Shown here piece by piece: positions 20,894-23,571 of a DNA stretch of 23,571 nucleotides. The DNA is from an uncultured Oscillospiraceae bacterium (lineage in GTDB: Bacteria; Bacillota; Clostridia; Oscillospirales; Oscillospiraceae). The notes under the pieces are model-generated. The model made no database searches, had not been told where the DNA came from, and saw only the letters and a program-made list of their open reading frames with translations. Each line of letters opens with the position of its first letter. Position 1 is the first letter of the stretch. The stretch is taken from the NCBI GenBank assembly GCA_934597125.1, contig CAKTQM010000026.1:1-23571 (forward strand), given 5' to 3'. The translations under genes and the position numbers were made by a program.

Positions 20894-22020
20894 TCCGTCT
20901 TACCCTCCTCCTCATCCTTCTGGGCCTGGGCCAGCATCTGGCCCATCAGACTCTGGGACTTGCGCTTCTTGGTCTCGTACATGACCAGGGCGATGGTGAT
21001 GACGGCGTAGGAGATGAACACGCGGAAATACTCGCCGATCATGGAGTCACCGGTGATCTTGGTACCGGCGGAGGGCGCCACGATGAACATGGTGTGGAAC
21101 AGGATCACGCCCAGGAACACGTTGCCGATGGACGCCTTTTCCACGGACGCGCCGCCCACCAGCAGCGCCGCGATACAGAACATACCCACGTTGGTATGGG
21201 CGCTGTAGGTGGGGAAGTTGCCCAGGTTCTGCAGGTAGATGATCATGCCGAAGCCGGCGAACACGGTGGAGATCACCATGGAGATGATGCGGGTGCGCTC
21301 CACGTTGATACCGGCGTCACGGGCCACTTCCATATCCTGACCCACGGCACGCATGTCCTGACCCAGCTTGGTCTTGCGGAACCAGACAATGAACAGGCAG
21401 GCCAAGGCGATGATGATAAGGGTCAGCACGGGGATCTTGACGCCGCCCACGTAGATCGCCAGGGCATTATCAATGGACTGGCGCATGGGCAGCAGGCTGA
21501 CGGTGTTGCGGATGCCGTAGCCGCGGGGCAGCTTCAGGGTGTTATGAACGATGGGAATGATGGGGCCCATCATATACAGCACCACCAGCATATACACACC
21601 GTTGACGAAGAAGGAGATGATGTAGCTGGTGATCATCTCGCGGCCCTTGGCACGGTTCAGCAGCACGCCGCACATCCAGCCCAGCAGCACGGAGATGGGG
21701 ATGGAGATGATGGCGGCCAGCACCAGGCCGGGGATACCCCAGATCTGCCAGTCGGCCACCAGGATCAGGCCGATCTGTCCCGCCATGGCACCCAGAGTCA
21801 TGCCGAAGTTCAGACCCATACCGGCCATAATGGGGATCAGCAGGCTGAGGATCAGGAAGGCGTTGCGGCCCAGACGGGTCATGATCTCGTTGAGCAGATA
21901 GCTGCCGGAGAAGCCGGACAGCGGGATAAACACGGCGCAGATCAGGACGAACATCAGCGGCACGGAGTTGCCGCGGATCAGGTCAAGAACGCTTACTTTT
22001 TTCTTCATCAGATTATTCAT
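20890..22020 (-). CDS. ABC transporter permease 2 (RbsC/BPD_transp_2 family)
   Basis: The protein has 376 residues and about nine to ten hydrophobic helices. Family features are GMGLNFGMTLGAMAGQIGLI (about 67-86), the cytoplasmic coupling segment GQDMEVARDAGINVERTRIISMVIS (about 227-251) and LLVGGASVEKASIGNVFLGVILF. These belong to the branched permeases of ribose, galactose and nucleoside importers. The C-terminal cytoplasmic tail is charged (KDEEEGKTE). It starts 2 nt after the stop of permease 1, with GGAAGGAGGG inside that gene, and overlaps the following small gene. It forms a heterodimeric channel with permease 1 (inference from tandem arrangement). Confidence 0.93.
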   Translation of the reverse strand: MNNLMKKKVSVLDLIRGNSVPLMFVLICAVFIPLSGFSGSYLLNEIMTRLGRNAFLILSLLIPIMAGMGLNFGMTLGAMAGQIGLILVADWQIWGIPGLVLAAIISIPISVLLGWMCGVLLNRAKGREMITSYIISFFVNGVYMLVVLYMMGPIIPIVHNTLKLPRGYGIRNTVSLLPMRQSIDNALAIYVGGVKIPVLTLIIIALACLFIVWFRKTKLGQDMRAVGQDMEVARDAGINVERTRIISMVISTVFAGFGMIIYLQNLGNFPTYSAHTNVGMFCIAALLVGGASVEKASIGNVFLGVILFHTMFIVAPSAGTKITGDSMIGEYFRVFISYAVITIALVMYETKKRKSQSLMGQMLAQAQKDEEEGKTE

Positions 22021-22022
22021 GT

Positions 22023-23108
22023 TCAGCGCCCTCCTTCCGTCTTTCTGGTCAGTGCGTACAGGATCATGCCGTTGGAGACGATGATACGGATGACCTCGGA
22101 CATATCCATGTGGAACGCGGAGTTCATGACGGTAGGCGTCATGGTGACGATGCCCTGGAACAGGAACGTACCGATGATGACGTTGGGGATGGACGCCTTA
22201 TTCACGGACGCGCCGCCGATGAGGATGGCGGACACGGCGGGCAGGGCCATCCAGAAGGGGCCCATGTACAGCTGCACGAAGCCGAAGCCCTGCTCGTACA
22301 TCAGGATGCCGACGGCGCCCAGCCAGGTGGACATGATGACGGAGATGAGACGCATCTTGTCCACATTGATGCCGGCGGCCTTGGCAAAGGCGGGGTTGGA
22401 GCCCACGGCGGTCATGGCGGTGCCGGTCTTGGTATGCAGGAAGGCCCACATAGCCAGCGCCAGCAGGGCGAACACCAGCAGGCTGCCGGTGGGGATCACC
22501 AGATTGATGCCGATGCCGTTGAGGTCGATGGCCAGGAAGTTCGCCAGCAGCTGATCGTAGAAGCCCTCCAGGGAGATGACGGTACGCAGGCCCTTGCCGG
22601 CGAAGCCCCAGACCATGTTGGGGCTATGGTACGGCAGCAGCAGCCACATCATGCACATGAAGGACACGGCGGAGAAGCCCACGTAGGTGGCGATCATCAT
22701 TTCGCCGCCCTTGATCTTATTCAGCAGCCAGCCGTAGCCGCCGCCGAACAGCAGCGCGAAGGGGGTGGAGATCAGAATTGCCATCACGAAGCTCATGGGG
22801 CCGGTGAAGCCGAACTCGATGGACAGCGTGGCGCCCAGCAGGCCGGACACGATGCCCAGAGGCAGGCCGAAGTTCAGGCCGCAGCCGGAGTGGATCATGG
22901 GAACCATCGCCAGCACCAGAACGGCGTTCCAGCTGAAGCGGTTGATGGTATTGGTGATCTGGGTTGCCAGATCCGCGCCCACGATGGGGGCGGAGATGAA
23001 CAGCAGCAGCAAAAAGCCCGTGATAATCACGCGGGGAAGACCGAAGTTGTCGATCAGCTGCCGGAATTTCGTCTTGCTGCCAAGACTTGTGGTTACATTT
23101 TTGCCCAT
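22023..23108 (-). CDS. ABC transporter permease 1 (RbsC/BPD_transp_2 family)
   Basis: The protein has 361 residues and is homologous in layout to permease 2: HSGCGLNFGLPLGIVSGLLGATLSIEFGF near 73-101, GGEMMIATYVGFSAVSF, the coupling segment GSNPAFAKAAGINVDKMRLISVIMS (about 233-257) and ILIGGASVNKASIPNVIIGTFLF. It starts 10 nt after the ATPase stop with AAGGAGGAC upstream. The two permeases share the glycine-rich substrate-pathway motifs but differ enough to be distinct subunits. The substrate is not decided by these sequences; sugars or nucleosides are the family norm. Confidence 0.93.
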   Translation of the reverse strand: MGKNVTTSLGSKTKFRQLIDNFGLPRVIITGFLLLLFISAPIVGADLATQITNTINRFSWNAVLVLAMVPMIHSGCGLNFGLPLGIVSGLLGATLSIEFGFTGPMSFVMAILISTPFALLFGGGYGWLLNKIKGGEMMIATYVGFSAVSFMCMMWLLLPYHSPNMVWGFAGKGLRTVISLEGFYDQLLANFLAIDLNGIGINLVIPTGSLLVFALLALAMWAFLHTKTGTAMTAVGSNPAFAKAAGINVDKMRLISVIMSTWLGAVGILMYEQGFGFVQLYMGPFWMALPAVSAILIGGASVNKASIPNVIIGTFLFQGIVTMTPTVMNSAFHMDMSEVIRIIVSNGMILYALTRKTEGGR

Positions 23109-23118
23109 CTTGTCCTCC

Positions 23119-23571
23119 TTACTTCACCTGGCTGACCATGAGCATACCGAATTCCTCGGAGCTGTGGTCAGCCGGCAGGATACCGGCGATCTTGCCGCCG
23201 GAGACAATGGCGATCCGGTCGCAGACCTGACGAAGCTCCTCCAGCTCGGAGGAGATCATCACCACGGTGATGCCGCTTTCGCGGTTGAACTTCTTCAAAG
23301 CCTCCAGCACCAGTGCCTTTGCGCCTACGTCGATGCCGCGGGTGGGTTCGGAGACAAACAGGAAGCGGGGCTCCAGCGCGAAGGCCTTGGCAAGGCAGAT
23401 CTTCTGCTGGTTGCCGCCGGACAGCTCTCTCGCCTTCTGCTGAGAGCTGGTACACTTGATCTGTAATTCGTCGATGTACTTCTGTGTGACCTGATGGATG
23501 GCCTTTTCATCGCGCCAGGTGAAGAACAGATGCTTCTTCAGGAACTTGTCGTGGATCTGCATGGCGGGGAA
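23119..23571 (-). CDS. RbsA/MglA-like ABC ATPase, C-terminal part (partial)
   Basis: The frame enters from the right edge; only the last roughly 150 residues are seen, the second nucleotide-binding domain of a duplicated ATPase. The signature ELSGGNQQK is intact. The following PTRGIDVGAK is typical of the RbsA/MglA class. The residue before the catalytic Glu is Ser (FLFVSEPTRG) instead of the usual Walker B Asp. The C-terminus IVSGGKIAGILPADHSSEEFGMLMVS is complete. It energises the two downstream permeases, and its binding protein should lie further upstream, outside the window. The frame runs past ATG 23562, which is not a real start. Confidence 0.92.
   Translation of the reverse strand, partial: FPAMQIHDKFLKKHLFFTWRDEKAIHQVTQKYIDELQIKCTSSQQKARELSGGNQQKICLAKAFALEPRFLFVSEPTRGIDVGAKALVLEALKKFNRESGITVVMISSELEELRQVCDRIAIVSGGKIAGILPADHSSEEFGMLMVSQVK

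Noticed and set aside
20884..22554. Plus-strand frame of 556 codons, His/Asp-rich
   Set aside because: Antisense shadow of the two permease genes. It looks superficially like a metal-binding protein but has no start signal.

Overview
The window is GC-rich, with low-GC intergenic patches, canonical sigma-A promoters and strong purine-rich ribosome binding sites. Together with a membrane pyrophosphatase, a TAXI-TRAP transporter, a PepD dipeptidase and an HD/NadD-like giant protein, this suggests a high-GC anaerobic gut clostridium, most likely Oscillospiraceae. That placement is inferred from gene content and style, not from a marker gene. I saw no rRNA, tRNA, CRISPR array, insertion sequence or phage gene.

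Layout. 1-2867 (minus): 3'-truncated giant protein with an HD domain, a helical-repeat-like middle and the start of a NadD-like nucleotidyltransferase. 3004-3873 (minus): LysR regulator, divergent from a 69-residue membrane protein and an EamA-type exporter (4099-5303, plus). 5304-5834: no gene, but a tandem 60-bp hairpin repeat and a cluster of REP-like hairpins. 5835-6593 (minus): exonuclease III, whose promoter shares its -35 box with the divergent promoter of a Crp/Fnr-type regulator. That regulator heads a tightly overlapping operon with a lipoprotein receptor, permease and ATPase of an ABC importer (6713-9635). 9716-11596 (plus): lipoprotein with a probable beta-propeller and a zincin-type HExxH domain, driven by a full-consensus promoter overlapping the previous stop codon. 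11597-11881: further structured repeats. 11882-12694 (minus): MerR/GyrI-like regulator with a MerR-type 19-bp promoter spacer and a convincing internal translation start. 12838-14928 (minus): K+-dependent type membrane pyrophosphatase. 15448-18545 (minus): TAXI receptor and fused TRAP permease. 18882-20330 (minus): PepD. 20408-23571 (minus): end of a ribose/nucleoside-type ABC operon (RbsA-like ATPase, two permeases and a small anchored protein of unknown function).

How the genes work together. Most of the window is transport and energy economy. It holds three uptake systems (SsuABC-like ABC, TAXI-TRAP, RbsA/C-like ABC), one exporter, a peptidase that would feed amino acids into metabolism and a pyrophosphate-driven ion pump able to energise the ion-coupled TRAP system. 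Three local regulators (LysR, Crp/Fnr-like, MerR) each have a recognisable dyad or repeat in their own control region. No single previously undescribed defence-type system is evident. The strongest unusual points are the propeller-zincin lipoprotein, the shared -35 divergent promoters with an adjacent palindrome, the TipA-like internal start in the MerR gene, the HD-NadD-like fusion and the extra small gene in the RbsA/C-type operon.
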